Origin: Effrenium voratum
Taxonomy: Eukaryota; Sar; Dinophyceae; Suessiales; Symbiodiniaceae
DNA length: 64,000 nt
Assembly (NCBI GenBank): GCA_963377175.1
Contig: CAUJNA010001446.1
Location: 1,111,922 to 1,175,921 of the forward strand
Reading direction: 5' to 3'
Part shown: positions 56,501-64,000 of the stretch, in pieces
Position numbering within the stretch: the stretch's first letter is position 1
How the letters are laid out: every line of letters starts with the position of its first letter
Notes under the pieces: model-generated
Told to the model about the DNA's origin: nothing
Database searches by the model: none
Seen by the model: the letters and a program-made list of their open reading frames with translations, nothing else
Translations under genes and position numbers: made by a program

Positions 56501-59500
56501 ATGTCTACACGAGCTTCACTGCGTGGTTCGGTGGCCTCCTGAAACAGTAGTTGCTTCCAACTTGGTCAATCAAAATTCCATCCAATCCAGAGACGGCAAT
56601 GAACAGCGCAAAAGAATGCCATCCCAGTTCAGTATGTAGAATCCTAGGTGTCGGCACCATACAAAGACAGCCGGACTTTGGTGTGAGCAATCTCGGTGAG
56701 AACTAAACAAAGGCAGAGACGGTGCCCCTGAGCAACGTTTGGAGCAATCTTACATCCTGGACCCATGACCAACATCCACTGAACAACGAGGCTAACCGCT
56801 TTCCCCCCAGCACCCAAAAGGTAAACGACTGGTCTTGCGATTTCGGCCTGCCCAGGATAGAGCTCCTGCAATTCCTGGATGAGATATCGCAGCAGGAAAC
56901 TCTTCCTCAGGTGACACGAGCATCAAGGTGACACGCCCAGATAACACGGAAATAAGAGGTTAACAACCTTGCCTGACTATGGACCAACATTGCTTGCAAT
57001 CTATTTCAAGGCAACCAAACGATTGAACGTGCGAAACCCTCAGATTTTGCTTCCGTGAATGTTGGAAAAAAGGGCCTAAAACGGACAAGAGGAGGTCAGG
57101 TTTGGTTCATCAGCTCAGGCAGCTGGAGGAGGGACCTTCTTGTCGTTGCGTGCTTCGCCTTGAGTTTGGTTGACCCCGACCCCCGCCCCTCGTTTGGTGA
57201 GTTTGATGATAGTTGGGATCATTGCTACCTCAGTTCCTCAGTTGCCCACAGGACCCAGAAATAACAGGTGAACGTTTCATTTCGTTACCCACGCCCAGCC
57301 ACGTTCGACCAGTGCCCGCACATGTGACACCAATGCACTAAACGAGCGCGGAAGCCCAGTCGAAGGGACTGGAACAGGCAGCTTGAGCAGTACTCCGCAC
57401 CATCTGACCATCCACAGGCACACAAAGCATGCAGCATACATGAGGCGAGCCCGCCCAAGCGGCTGGTCACACGCCCGTCTCAGGTCCAGCGAAGACCCAG
57501 GTGACATCGCTGGTCCAGCGAAGCGGAGAACCAGAAAGAAGAGCCAGCGCAGTGCAAAGGAGCTCAACGCGGGGCGGAGAAAGTGGACAATCAACAGAAT
57601 CACCCCCATCCTCAAGAGACAAGCACAAGGAACAATGGAGGAGCTCCATTGCAAACGCATCCAGGCGAGCAACAAACACAGCAGGACGATCGCCACGACA
57701 GCCCTTTGAGGAGTCAAACCACCGCCAAAATACCAGATTGCCAAAGCACCCACAAAGGGGGTACACCACGGAGTAGAGAACGGAGGGCCACAGTGTGGAA
57801 CATGGCTTAGTAGACAGGGAACGTGGCCACCCCTGGGGGCCTCCTACGGACAGAAACGCGTGGAAGGGGCTAACCTTTTGGGGGCCACGACAGACTCTAG
57901 ACCAACAAGAAAAAACTGAAAAAGGTCCAAGGCCGATTCGCGTTGGGCAAGTGAGCAACCCTCCCAATCCCCCGGATTTTGGGCTAACACCTCCAGCCCA
58001 CTTTCCAGGCCGAGCAGCCCAGTGCCCGCGGCGCCGGTCAGAAAGAGACTCTCGCCACTCAGCGCCCGAGTGGCTGCGGTTTGCTGTTCAGGCGTCAGCT
58101 GCTGGAAGCTGATGGTCTCCTTGGCAACGGATTTGCCGGCGGTTCGCTGATCCTACAAGTGGTTCGTTGATCCCTTGCGGCTAAGACGCTTGTCAATGGG
58201 ATATTTTGTCTCTCCCACTGAAGAACAAACTTTACAACTAGATCTTGAAGGGTGTGGCTGGGAACTGCGAAGCTTTGCGAACGAGGAGTTTGGCGTGCCT
58301 TCAAAAGGCAGCCTGGAGCGGACGCTAGTCTCAGGAAGGACCACCCTACAAATCCAATTGTGGAAACATGGAATCCCCAAGAAGCTGTACGGTACAACCG
58401 TAGCACCTCGTCATTTTCTGTGCGAAACCTGAGTAGAGGGACTGAGTCAGACTCAAGGGTTTGAGACAAACATGGAACCTGTGCGAGTGAAAGAAATCAA
58501 AGCCTCCCCTAATGTGGAACCTCTTGTCAAGCCCCCTCTTCAGACGCGAAGAAGCCTCATATTAATATCATCTTTAAAAAGGCTATTGGCACACTGACAC
58601 AGAAGCGCCTGGCCTAGCACCCCCCTCCAAACCCTTTCACCGTGTTTCCTGGACAGGAACCATGGTTTTCTCACACAGGTCTATCTTAGCAGAGCTTCCT
58701 TGCCATCGACCTGGCACTTCGTGGGCCTTGTGGGGAAAACACGACAAACAACCCAGGGATTTACCGCAGACCTGTCGCTTTGAAACACACACGCACCATG
58801 GTTACTGTTCCATGATTGTGGGCTTCCAACGGGTTTCACTCAAAATCCCTTCAAGCAGAACCCAGGGCTATGGGGGAAAGGGGCACCCCCAACATGGAAC
58901 CAAGGGGCGAAACGGGACCTCAGCATGTTCCTTTAGCTGGTTCCATGTCAATCTGTTTCCTTGACCCCCCACTCAACCTGTTGGACCCTACAACCAAGAG
59001 GGAAAATGACACACATATGCCGCGTATGAGAATGACCTTGTTCGGTTTTGCGATACCCCAATATTGGCTGTGGATTTAAATACGCAAGCCTCTGGAAAGC
59101 GGTTGGTGGACATGAATCCCCACCCAAGTGATGTCCAATGGGTCCAATCCAATTTTTTGGGCCCAGACTCCTTGACCTCCTCCACCGGCTCTTCCCCAGG
59201 CTCGCCGGGCTCAAGGTCTGTCAACAAGTTACTTGCGCTCGCATTGCGCATGACAAAGGCCCTACCCACAAGTAGCCGGCATGACGCAAACAATGCCTAT
59301 GGTGACAAACAACATGCGTCTTAGAAGTTTGACCTGGAGCTGATCGGGCTCTCAGGTATATCAGGCAGTCTTGGCAGTGGCAAGAGAGCTGAGACGGTGT
59401 CAGGCAATGAACCAGCAAGACTTGCCCAAGAGGCTGGCAACTAACAAGAAGCAAGTCTTGGAGCCAATCCATGGCTCAGGAGAGGACAAAGCTGAGCATG

Positions 59501-60894
59501 CACAAACTGGGTTGTTCCAAATGGAGACGGCGATCACCAATCCTAATCTGCGATAACACCACAAGGTTGAAAGGAAACCTGTCTCACTCTGAAAAAAGGC
59601 AAGCCCATAATTCAGGAGCCTACCAACCTCCTTTAGCAGTGCCGAAGGATTAAATGCGGCCAAATAAGCCAACACAAAGCCCCCCCCTAAAAAAAAACAC
59701 ATGCCAACCGAAAAATTGAAATTTATCGCCCCCTGTCCTCCAAACCGCCCGCATCCGCCCGCACATGACGATGACAATGTCTGAAAAGGGGAAGCCACGG
59801 TTGGACAAGTTTTAAAGGGAAACGGACATCAAGAGATGCCAGGTCAAGCAGTGCAAATTTAAAGGCGGGACTCAAGTCCCTAGAGAGACTATGAAACCAA
59901 GCCATTTGCAGACAAGTTGTGACCGGACCTCATCCAATGTCTTTGAATGCCCCACCTTCTGCTAGATGAGACCGTATCCTGCACGCGCGCCAACAGCTTC
60001 CGGAGGAGCATGGTGCATGAAGCTTGATTGGGGACACTTTGGTGGTCATCAATTGTATTTCGACTTCTGTATTTCATGGCCTTTCTGCCTGCTGTGTATG
60101 GGTGCAAAGCGCAAGCAACACATGCTGACTTAACGCGGTCTTGGAAGCTTCAGTTAGATTGACTCACAATTCACAAGTTGACTACTTTAGTAACTGCTTG
60201 AAGAGTGTCCTTCCCATGTCTGGGTGTTGAACAACTGAGACTGGGGCGAACCATGCTGCTTCCGCTCACAAAAAAGCGGGAAAGTGCCAAGCTTCGAGCC
60301 CAGGTGATGTGTTTGGCCAGTGCACTAGAAGGGCACGCGTCCTTCAACTGAACTCTTTGAGCCGGCTCCTCATTAGTTGATGCTAAAGGTTGACCTGGTT
60401 AGCTTCACTCGTGCCTCTGTTTGCACACACGCAAACAGGTAATTGTAGCAGAAAGCCGCAGATCCCCAAAAAGACAAGGCGGGTAGGGTGGGTGGGTGGG
60501 TGGGTGGGTGGGGTGGGTGGGATCGTCCTTCCCAAACCATCATACCTTGCGCGCCAACCTGTTGATTTCTGACAAGCCCCAACGAAGCTAAGACCCCGTA
60601 TGGGCCCCCAGGTAAAACGCCCAAACTTCCAAATTGGAGGATTCACACCCATGCAAATCCAGTATCCCCTCACTCGGGCAGAAAGCTCAACTGGTTGCCA
60701 TCAGAAAACCAAAAGGCCAAGTGGCCGGGCCAGCGTATCCCAAGCCCTGAGAACGGAACACGCGTCCTCTGCGGCCAGCCGCCTTTCTTTTTGAAGCGCT
60801 GGCGCCGGCCGGCGGCATTGCCGCCATTGCCGCCATTGGCCCGGCTCTTGCGCCATCGGCCTTTGGGCATGCCATCAACTGGGAACGAGTCGAC
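38426..60894 (-). CDS. PIF1: Gene span: PIF1-family DNA helicase
   Basis: Twenty-two exons on the - strand join with consistent phase into about 523 codons of an SF1 5'-3' DNA helicase of the PIF1/RRM3 family, which unwinds G-quadruplexes and stalled forks and inhibits telomerase in other eukaryotes. All helicase motifs are present in order: GAAGTGKS (Walker A), VAVTASTGVAAS (Ia), the PIF1 signature LHSFAGIGLG, VLVVDEISMLD (II), VLLCGDFLQLPPVQ (III), LLRQPVRQ (IV region), LPTRLYCLNRNVDAEN, KPGAQVIHLRN, LVNGHRG, MPVVRF, LKLGWALTVHKAQGMTLT (V) and GQSYVALSR (VI). A basic then acidic N-terminal linker precedes the core. Intron 5' ends are 12 GC, 3 GA, 5 GT and one ambiguous. The catalytic residues look intact, so a working enzyme is expected; nuclear or mitochondrial location cannot be read. 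Confidence 0.95.
39045..39125 (-). repeat. Dispersed element, inverted
   Basis: 'cttcaaaaggacaccaaaag', then 'aggggagccaacactcccct' and 'gaagggacacctgaag'. It includes the inverted repeat AGGGGAG...CTCCCCT. A second diverged copy follows at about 39218-39255. Confidence 0.5.
40082..40192 (-). CDS. PIF1: PIF1 exon with motifs V and VI
   Basis: Acceptor 'gtccgccag|GCC', 37 codons reading AQGMTLTRAELQLDDAFEAG then QSYVALSRLTGASDARR, GC donor 'CGACGG|gcaaag'. It contains the conserved QGMTL and YVALSR motifs. Confidence 0.95.
40769..40814 (-). CDS. PIF1: PIF1 exon, LGWALTVHK
   Basis: Acceptor 'gtgcgcag|G', reading FQVPLKLGWALTVHK, GC donor 'CACAAG|gccagg'. Joined to the next exon it forms LTVHKAQGMTLT, the hallmark PIF1 motif V. 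Confidence 0.94.
40815..42040 (-). other. PIF1 intron with an open + strand frame
   Basis: Intron of 1.2 kb. A + strand frame at 41426-41764 (112 codons, with a hydrophobic stretch VGVAILVLATLFLLQFVW) is open, but its low third-position GC and lack of context make it unlikely to be a gene. Confidence 0.5.
42041..42092 (-). CDS. PIF1: PIF1 exon, QKFTQGSG segment
   Basis: Acceptor 'aacccag|GT', reading IGVQKFTQGSGSSSLT plus AG, GC donor 'CACCAG|gcgaga'. The phases on both sides are non-zero and fit the neighbours exactly. Confidence 0.88.
42941..42986 (-). CDS. PIF1: PIF1 exon, MPVVRF motif
   Basis: Acceptor 'attgccag|GCC', reading AFEGGMPVVRFDNGK plus C, GT donor 'AAGC|gtgtct'. LPVVRF is conserved in PIF1 helicases. 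Confidence 0.93.
43885..43947 (-). CDS. PIF1: PIF1 exon, LVNGHRG motif
   Basis: Acceptor 'gcccgcag|GTC', 21 codons reading VIHLRNEPSLGLVNGHRGRV then E, GC donor 'GTGGAG|gcaggt'. It corresponds to 'GAQVMLxxNL...LVNGxxG'. Confidence 0.95.
44458..44486 (-). CDS. PIF1: PIF1 micro-exon (29 nt)
   Basis: Acceptor 'ggtaccag|CT', reading LLKLKPGAQ, GC donor 'GCACAG|gctggg'. It supplies the LxLKxGAQ part of the motif completed by the next exon. Confidence 0.9.
44781..44903 (-). CDS. PIF1: PIF1 exon, ARDQ segment
   Basis: Acceptor 'cacgccag|GG', reading EEVVLRARDQVPRRCSALQR then SALDRKARSAPTTMRSQSMA plus G, GT donor 'GGCTG|gtcagt'. The end is fixed by the phase required by the 29-nt exon. The other two frames are also open but do not connect. 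Confidence 0.85.
45639..45682 (-). CDS. PIF1: PIF1 exon, NVDAEN
   Basis: Acceptor 'gatgcgag|G', reading NVDAENAKRLAQLP plus G, GC donor 'CCAG|gccaag'. Together with its neighbours it gives LNRNVDAENAKRLAQLPGEE. Confidence 0.93.
45810..45862 (+). repeat. Dispersed GGTTTCCC element
   Basis: 'tggtttccccgtaaaccaac' followed by 'cttcacggggtacac', about 130 nt upstream (on the gene strand) of the PIF1 acceptor at 45683. Confidence 0.55.
46579..46640 (-). CDS. PIF1: PIF1 exon, LPTRLY
   Basis: Acceptor 'ccgctag|GTG', reading VKVKTPPADGILPTRLYCLN plus CG, GT donor 'AATCG|gtgcct'. LPTRLYxxN is conserved in PIF1. Confidence 0.92.
46708..46826 (+). repeat. Direct repeat pair, about 45 bp
   Basis: 'tgcaaacaagaaataggaaa' plus 'ctccttctt(g)(t/g)tacccata' occurs at about 46708-46752 and again at 46781-46825 with one or two differences, inside a PIF1 intron. 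Confidence 0.85.
47231..47296 (-). CDS. PIF1: PIF1 exon, LNEMRVG
   Basis: Acceptor 'aactgcag|GTC', 22 codons reading VLNEMRVGIVSEKANAMLAS then CH, GT donor. It matches 'LNxxRxGxxxxxxxxxL' after motif IV. Confidence 0.93.
48298..48369 (-). CDS. PIF1: PIF1 exon, motif IV region
   Basis: Acceptor 'tagcgcag|GCC', 24 codons reading AGLEEGTVLLRQPVRQQADA then AFAE, GT donor 'GCGGAG|gtctca'. It corresponds to 'vLxxvxRQxDxxF'. Confidence 0.94.
48636..48731 (+). repeat. (GGAA)n microsatellite
   Basis: About 23 perfect GGAA units in a PIF1 intron, the complement of the (CCTT)n type seen at 25.9 kb. Confidence 0.98.
49084..49134 (-). CDS. PIF1: PIF1 exon, FCFHAAAW
   Basis: Acceptor 'ctgcgccag|GAG', 17 codons reading ERGKSAQFCFHAAAWRQ, GC donor 'CGACAG|gccaaa'. 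It matches the 'FxFxAxxW' segment after motif III. Confidence 0.93.
49187..49235 (+). repeat. Dispersed GGTTTCCTTT element
   Basis: 'gtggtttcctttaaggagat' then 'ccctgggtcattcc', about 55-100 nt upstream (gene strand) of the PIF1 acceptor at 49135. Confidence 0.5.
49743..49784 (-). CDS. PIF1: PIF1 exon, motif III
   Basis: Acceptor 'ccggcag|GTA', 14 codons VLLCGDFLQLPPVQ, GA donor 'GTCCAG|gactgc'. GDFxQLPPV is diagnostic. Confidence 0.96.
49785..50318 (-). other. PIF1 intron with GTGC-rich sequence
   Basis: Contains an irregular GTGTGCGTG-rich stretch at about 49905-50090. The long open frames crossing it on both strands arise from that composition and from the adjacent exons. Confidence 0.6.
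50319..50414 (-). CDS. PIF1: PIF1 exon, motif II (DEIS box)
   Basis: Acceptor 'gtgagtgag|GAT', 32 codons reading DEISMLDSRLLDLLSKLASA then VRGNTAAFGGLQ, GA donor 'CTCCAG|gatcga'. DEIS is the PIF1 Walker B sequence. Confidence 0.97.
51302..51349 (-). CDS. PIF1: PIF1 exon, RWKKTRVLVV
   Basis: Acceptor 'aggtgcag|AAG', 16 codons KAAVAERWKKTRVLVV, GA donor 'GTCGTG|gagact'. It is the beta strand leading straight into DEIS. Confidence 0.93.
51742..51829 (-). CDS. PIF1: PIF1 exon with the family signature
   Basis: Acceptor 'gcgccag|T', reading RLRHLAGQTLHSFAGIGLGT then GSFASLKKK, GC donor 'AAGAAG|gcgcga'. LHSFAGIGLG is the PIF1 signature. Confidence 0.96.
52779..52810 (+). repeat. Left flanking direct repeat of the minisatellite
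   Basis: 32 nt, 'gtcatcgtttttgggggaga' continuing 'cctcatcgtttt'. It is matched with one mismatch at 55615-55646 on the other side of the array. Confidence 0.95.
52848..55586 (+). repeat. 61-bp minisatellite array, about 45 copies
   Basis: The unit, written in three parts, is 'gcaactttgtagtacaagtc', 'tagtacgcgaagtacacttc', 'cgcagctccagctcgaaaatc' (last part 21 with the wrap base). Units differ mainly at GCAG/GCAT and in a few truncations near 53340-53460, 53650-53680 and 55040-55080. Each holds the palindrome GAAGT-AC-ACTTC and repeated GTAC. Because 61 is not a multiple of 3 the frame rotates, so the recurrent open frames are not genes. The array fills most of one PIF1 intron. Confidence 0.98.
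55615..55646 (+). repeat. Right flanking direct repeat of the minisatellite
   Basis: 'gtcatcgtttctgggggaga' continuing 'cctcatcgtttt', identical to 52779-52810 apart from one T/C difference. Confidence 0.95.
56048..56082 (-). CDS. PIF1: PIF1 exon, motif Ia (35 nt)
   Basis: Acceptor 'tgatccag|GTA', reading VAVTASTGVAA plus TC, GC donor 'GCCTC|gcatcc'. Only the T of the exon 4.2 kb downstream completes the Ser codon (VAASRLRHLAG). Confidence 0.95.
56104..56195 (+). repeat. Dispersed GGTTTCCCTTT element, good copy
   Basis: 'ttttggtttccctttaaacc' (TGGTTT...AAACCA inverted repeat), then 'aacccccagaagggcaccct' and 'tgttggttgccctttacag'. It starts about 20 nt upstream (gene strand) of the acceptor at 56083. 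Confidence 0.6.
56839..56905 (-). CDS. PIF1: PIF1 exon completing Walker A
   Basis: Acceptor 'cacctgag|G', reading KSFLLRYLIQELQELYPGQA then EI, GC donor 'GAAATC|gcaaga'. The first G completes GTGKS. Confidence 0.95.
56906..58018 (-). other. PIF1 intron with hydrophobic open frames
   Basis: A - strand frame at 57277-57753 (158 codons, several Leu/Val-rich stretches such as AVVAIVLLCLLLAW) is open, as are overlapping frames on both strands at 57467-57967. There are no borders, homology or codon bias to support a gene; they may be an effect of a purine/pyrimidine asymmetry. Confidence 0.5.
58019..58119 (-). CDS. PIF1: PIF1 exon, start of the helicase core
   Basis: Acceptor 'gttgccaag|GAG', reading ETISFQQLTPEQQTAATRAL then SGESLFLTGAAGT plus GG, GC donor 'ACTGG|gctgct'. 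It contains the Q-motif-like LTPEQ and the first half of Walker A. Confidence 0.95.
59171..59217 (-). CDS. PIF1: PIF1 exon, acidic linker
   Basis: Acceptor 'ttgttgacag|AC', reading LEPGEPGEEPVEEVK, then 'gagtct' (GA donor) or, two codons earlier, 'gtcaag' (GT donor). Its phases fit both the exon at 60783 (G + AC = Asp) and the one at 58119. Confidence 0.65.
60482..60521 (+). repeat. Short (GGGT)n
   Basis: About nine GGGT units, the same motif as the long tract at 6979. Confidence 0.95.
60783..60894 (-). CDS. PIF1: PIF1 N-terminal exon, basic
   Basis: Acceptor 'acttcttcag|GTC', reading VDSFPVDGMPKGRWRKSRAN then GGNGGNAAGRRQRFKKK plus G, GC donor 'AAAG|gcggct'. Met in GMPKGRW could be the start codon, with the AG at 60895 acting as a spliced-leader acceptor. 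Otherwise more exons lie upstream. The + strand is also open here (LARLLRHRPLGMPST), so confidence is moderate. Confidence 0.6.
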
Positions 60895-61195
60895 CTGAAG
60901 AAGTGAACTTGCTGCCTGTGGAAAGAGAAACAAAGGATAAAACACAAACAACTAGCACTAAGTCTGGCACTGTCACAGGGAGAAGAAGCAAGTCTCAATG
61001 ATTGTGGGTGAACCGTGCTGAATCACAAGGATTTAATGACCTCATATATCAACCGGAGCTTGATGAATGGGGGAAAACGGTCGATTTCACACCGAAACTC
61101 GTCAGGCCGCTGCATTTTCAGAAGGGTTGCCTTTGCAGCTGATCCAGAAGTTGGGTTTCATGGCCGATGCCAAAGAGTTGTTGGCGGCTTTTCAG
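60895..61195. promoter_or_regulatory. Possible shared upstream region between head-to-head genes
   Basis: About 300 bp between the helicase N-terminal exon (-) and the first + strand coding signal. This is inferred from gene orientation only; no promoter motif was recognised. The + frame ending at 61195 (LIQKLGFMADAKELLAAFQ) may itself be coding. Confidence 0.25.
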
Positions 61196-61275
61196 CTTGA
61201 TCCGGCACATCCAAACCACCATCGACATGAATGTCATGCAAGCTCGCAAAGAAGCCTCGGCAGAAGCGGGCATGG
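61196..61275 (+). CDS. Candidate exon of an unidentified + strand gene
   Basis: After 'gcttttcag|C' reads LIRHIQTTIDMNVMQARKEA then SAEAGM. It is helical, with good codon use at first. The frame stays open to 61607, but the protein-like, GC-rich part ends near 61280. The immediately preceding 61133-61195 reads LIQKLGFMADAKELLAAFQ in a different frame. Confidence 0.45.
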
Positions 61276-61279
61276 TTCC

Positions 61280-63220
61280 GTTACAGGGCAGACTTGCCGT
61301 GGTAAAGCGAACTCAAAGGGACCCGGTCATTGTTGTTTTTGTTGAAGAAAAGTTTCTTTCAACAAACAAAACATATGGACGCAGATGGAGGTTTGGGCGC
61401 AACGTGCGCAATTCCTACATTCGCGTCCAATGCTTCTGGGCTTGGCATAGACACGCCATTTTGTCCGAAGCAAGGCTGACTGTTCGGCCGTCTGCAATTC
61501 CAGCACGTACTAAAATAGCCGTTCGAAACATGCAGCACACACACACACACCAACCACCTTGGAAGCTGTCTGGCCTTAGAACAGAAGGCATGCTGACATG
61601 CAACTGAGAGAACAACAAACCTGTGCCCTGTTTGGAACCGGCGGTTCTAAATTTCACCTTCCAAACAGGGCCGGCCGAAGCCCGTTGCAGCATTCCCAAA
61701 TATCCGATGTCTTGCAAACTTCTGCTTGCGACAAGGATGTGTAGACTCGAGTCTAGTGCCCATCTGGAACCAGCTCCTGCTGGTTGCTCGTTGGCTATAA
61801 CAATGTAACTCTGCATCTTCCATTTGCTCTCAACTTGTATTTGCCAGCCATGGATTCTTCCCTTGAAAACCAAGCGCATGATTCGACATGTTTCAACTAA
61901 ACACCGATGCGGCAAATGGAAGGCAACAAAAATCAAAGTGCATACCCTGCAGCAGCCAGACACAAATAGCCAAATAGCTCCTTCAGGGGGTTCCCTTGTG
62001 CTGGTTTACTTGGACAGTAGCGTGCGATGTTTCCAGCTGCAGTGGTTGAATTCCGGCGGAGGAAGGCGCGGCCGCGGCAAGGCCGCTTCAAAGGATTCAT
62101 CTCCCAAGAAAGCTGCAACATCCAATGACAGCAATCTAGGCAAAGCACTGTCTTGGTGGTTTGTTGGGCCCTTGCTGACAGTTGATCTATTGGTGGGATA
62201 TGTCCTACTACCTCTAAACTCCGTCCAATATTCTTGCTGATATGGCTAAGAGCTGCCAATACTCCAACTCTGAAACCGGGAATGATGTCCTAAACGATAT
62301 TCATGGCCGTGCTGGGTTTACCCGTACGCTCGAAATTTGCGCATACTGCTTCTCACTTGCAACAAGAGCTCGGAATCAAAGGCGATAACCTCTTAGCACA
62401 AAACATGTTTCTCGAACTAGGAGAGCTTTTCAACATGGTTGGTTGTCTATCCCCCATCCAAACTCTGGTTGGATTGCTCGCAGGAAGGTAGGGGCATTCT
62501 CTTTTTTTTTGGATTGTTTGTTTAATACTTGTTTGGGGATAGGGACGCCACACATTTGGCGAGTTGATTCTGACCACTTCCTATCGATCTTTGGATAGAT
62601 TCAAAAACAAAACAACGACCAAACGTCAGGGGCTTTGGGTGCGTTGGTTTGCCTTCACTCCCTCTCAGGCGTATTCCGTCGCGGCGTGTCCTGTGGCCAA
62701 GTCACAGGGCCGTACCAAGTCGCAATCCTTTTGAGTGAGGATCAGCTGGAAACCACGAGGGGAGGGAGACACAGATTACCTTACGGCAATGGAATGGGCA
62801 TGATGAGTGCATCCCTGATTGATTGAAAAGCGTCCCCTTGAAAATGAACATTGATTGAAAAACTCCCTGTTCATTTAGTCACCAGGTTGATTAATCCAGG
62901 GCGGGCGCGGGGCGAAGTTGGTCCGCAGTTCCATATAGAGCCCATTGGGGCAAGGCTCCAGGAAGAAAACTATACGGACAGACTGTAAGCTTTGCATGAA
63001 CAGGGCTCCCTATTTCACCAAAAAAGGGTCAATCACCGAAAGGACCCTCATTCTAGATTGGTAAGCAGTGCGCGATGTTCACAAAATCACCCATGGAGCG
63101 AAATCTGGGTTTGCCTCTTTGCTGCAACTCCCTGTGTGGTTAGTGCGAAGTGAAACCAGCAACAAAGCCAAGTTTGAGCCTGAGCAGTGGGCAGAAACTC
63201 AACCAGCCAAAACGCAGTGT
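61280..63220. other. Unresolved sequence, no firm exon
   Basis: Weak + strand possibilities: a frame at 62303-62491 (LQQELGIKGDNLLAQNMFLE) with low GC at third positions, and a basic GC-rich segment at 62040-62100. Neither has clear borders. Confidence 0.3.
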
Positions 63221-63398
63221 TGTGTGTGTCTGTGTGTCTGTGTGTCTGTGTGTCTGTGTGTCTGTGTGTCTGTGTGTCTGTGTGTCTGTGTGTCTGTGTG
63301 TCTGTGTGTCTGTGTGTCTGTGTGTCTGTGTGTCTGTCTGTGTGTCTGTGTGTCTGTGTGTCTGTGTGTCTGTGTGTCTGTGTGTCTGTGTGTTTGTG
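63221..63398 (+). repeat. (GTGTGTCT)n microsatellite
   Basis: About 22 octamer units TGTGTGTC with one interruption at about 63338. Confidence 0.98.
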
Positions 63399-63419
63399 TG
63401 CGTGATCGCGTGCGTGATC

Positions 63420-63502
<83 letters not shown>

Positions 63503-63537
63503 TGGGTGGGTGGGTGGGCGGGTGTGTGTGTGTGTGT
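63399..63537 (+). repeat. (GCGT)n, (GGGT)n, (GT)n series
   Basis: Begins with two GTGATCGCGTGC units, then about 23 GCGT units, four GGGT units and a (GT)n. The successive motif changes look like stepwise point mutation and expansion of one ancestral repeat. Confidence 0.97.
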
Positions 63538-63834
63538 GTTTCACTAACATGGCCCATGGCTTTTGGTACACACTCATGAAACCAAGCACTAGACCAATCT
63601 CAAACATGGCTCCCACGGAGGCTTTGGGCGCTGCTAGTGCACTTGGATCGCAAAGACATAGCTGGGTGACCATCTATCATCAACCATACTTTTTAACCTG
63701 AAATGCAAGTGATTTGAGTGGCACAAATTTGTGGTTTGATCACTTTCCTTTGCCCGTTTCCGGGAACGGAAGGCCCGTTTGGGGATGTGTCAAAAGACAA
63801 ACAGGACGGTTTGCTAAAGGGCATCACTACCACG

Positions 63835-63892
63835 GTTGTCTCCTTTTGGTTGCCCTATCAAACACCAACAGGGGCAATCCTGTTTGCTTTTC
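63835..63892 (+). repeat. Dispersed GGTT(T/G)CCCT element
   Basis: 'ttttggttgccctatcaaac' then 'accaacaggggcaatcctgt'. Confidence 0.5.
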
Positions 63893-64000
63893 CAAGAACA
63901 CGAAAAGCAGTGGACTCAGCTTTCCCCACGACAATGTCCTTGCGCCAGGCGCGACAGCCTGCAAAGCAGCTCCAGAAAGGGCGTCCCCCAGTGGGATATT

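Overview
The window looks like nuclear DNA of a dinoflagellate. Genes are broken into very short, GC-rich exons (29-171 nt) set in long introns full of simple repeats. When conserved protein families are read across these exons, the introns begin with GC or GA as often as with GT, and most exons are bounded AG|G. GC/GA-AG introns of this kind are characteristic of dinoflagellates; I cannot name the species. Recognised or plausible exons add up to only about 5-7 % of the 64 kb.

Layout, left to right. From 1 to about 29.1 kb all coding signal is on the + strand. It comprises the last exon of an unknown gene (to 1049), an unidentified helical, Arg/Glu-rich gene (4841-11121), a protein tyrosine phosphatase with a CxxGKDRTG active site rebuilt from 12 exons (13299-22588), and terminal exons of three more unidentified genes (ending at 25665, 27986 and 29067). 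A polypyrimidine block (29.2-29.9 kb) then leads into a 3.3-kb island of about 90 % A+T (30.06-33.36 kb), unlike anything around it.

Beyond the island most genes are on the - strand. A two-finger AN1 zinc protein of the ZFAND2 type ends at 34924. A complete PIF1-family DNA helicase runs from 60894 down to about 38426 (22 exons, about 523 codons, 22.5 kb). One of its introns holds a 2.7-kb array of a 61-bp minisatellite. A + strand exon ends at 36854, between the zinc-finger and helicase genes, and + strand coding signal resumes at about 61.2 kb, head-to-head with the helicase.

The non-coding sequence holds GT, GGGT, CCTT, GGAA, CT and GTGTGTCT microsatellites, telomere-like CCAACCCTAAA repeats, a tandem duplication of about 0.6 kb, and a scattered family of short elements with a 'ttttggtttccctttaaacc'-type core that lie mostly in introns and may be introner-like. 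No rRNA, convincing tRNA, CRISPR array or intact transposon was found. The genes do not form an obvious pathway; helicase, phosphatase and AN1 protein are separate housekeeping or regulatory functions.
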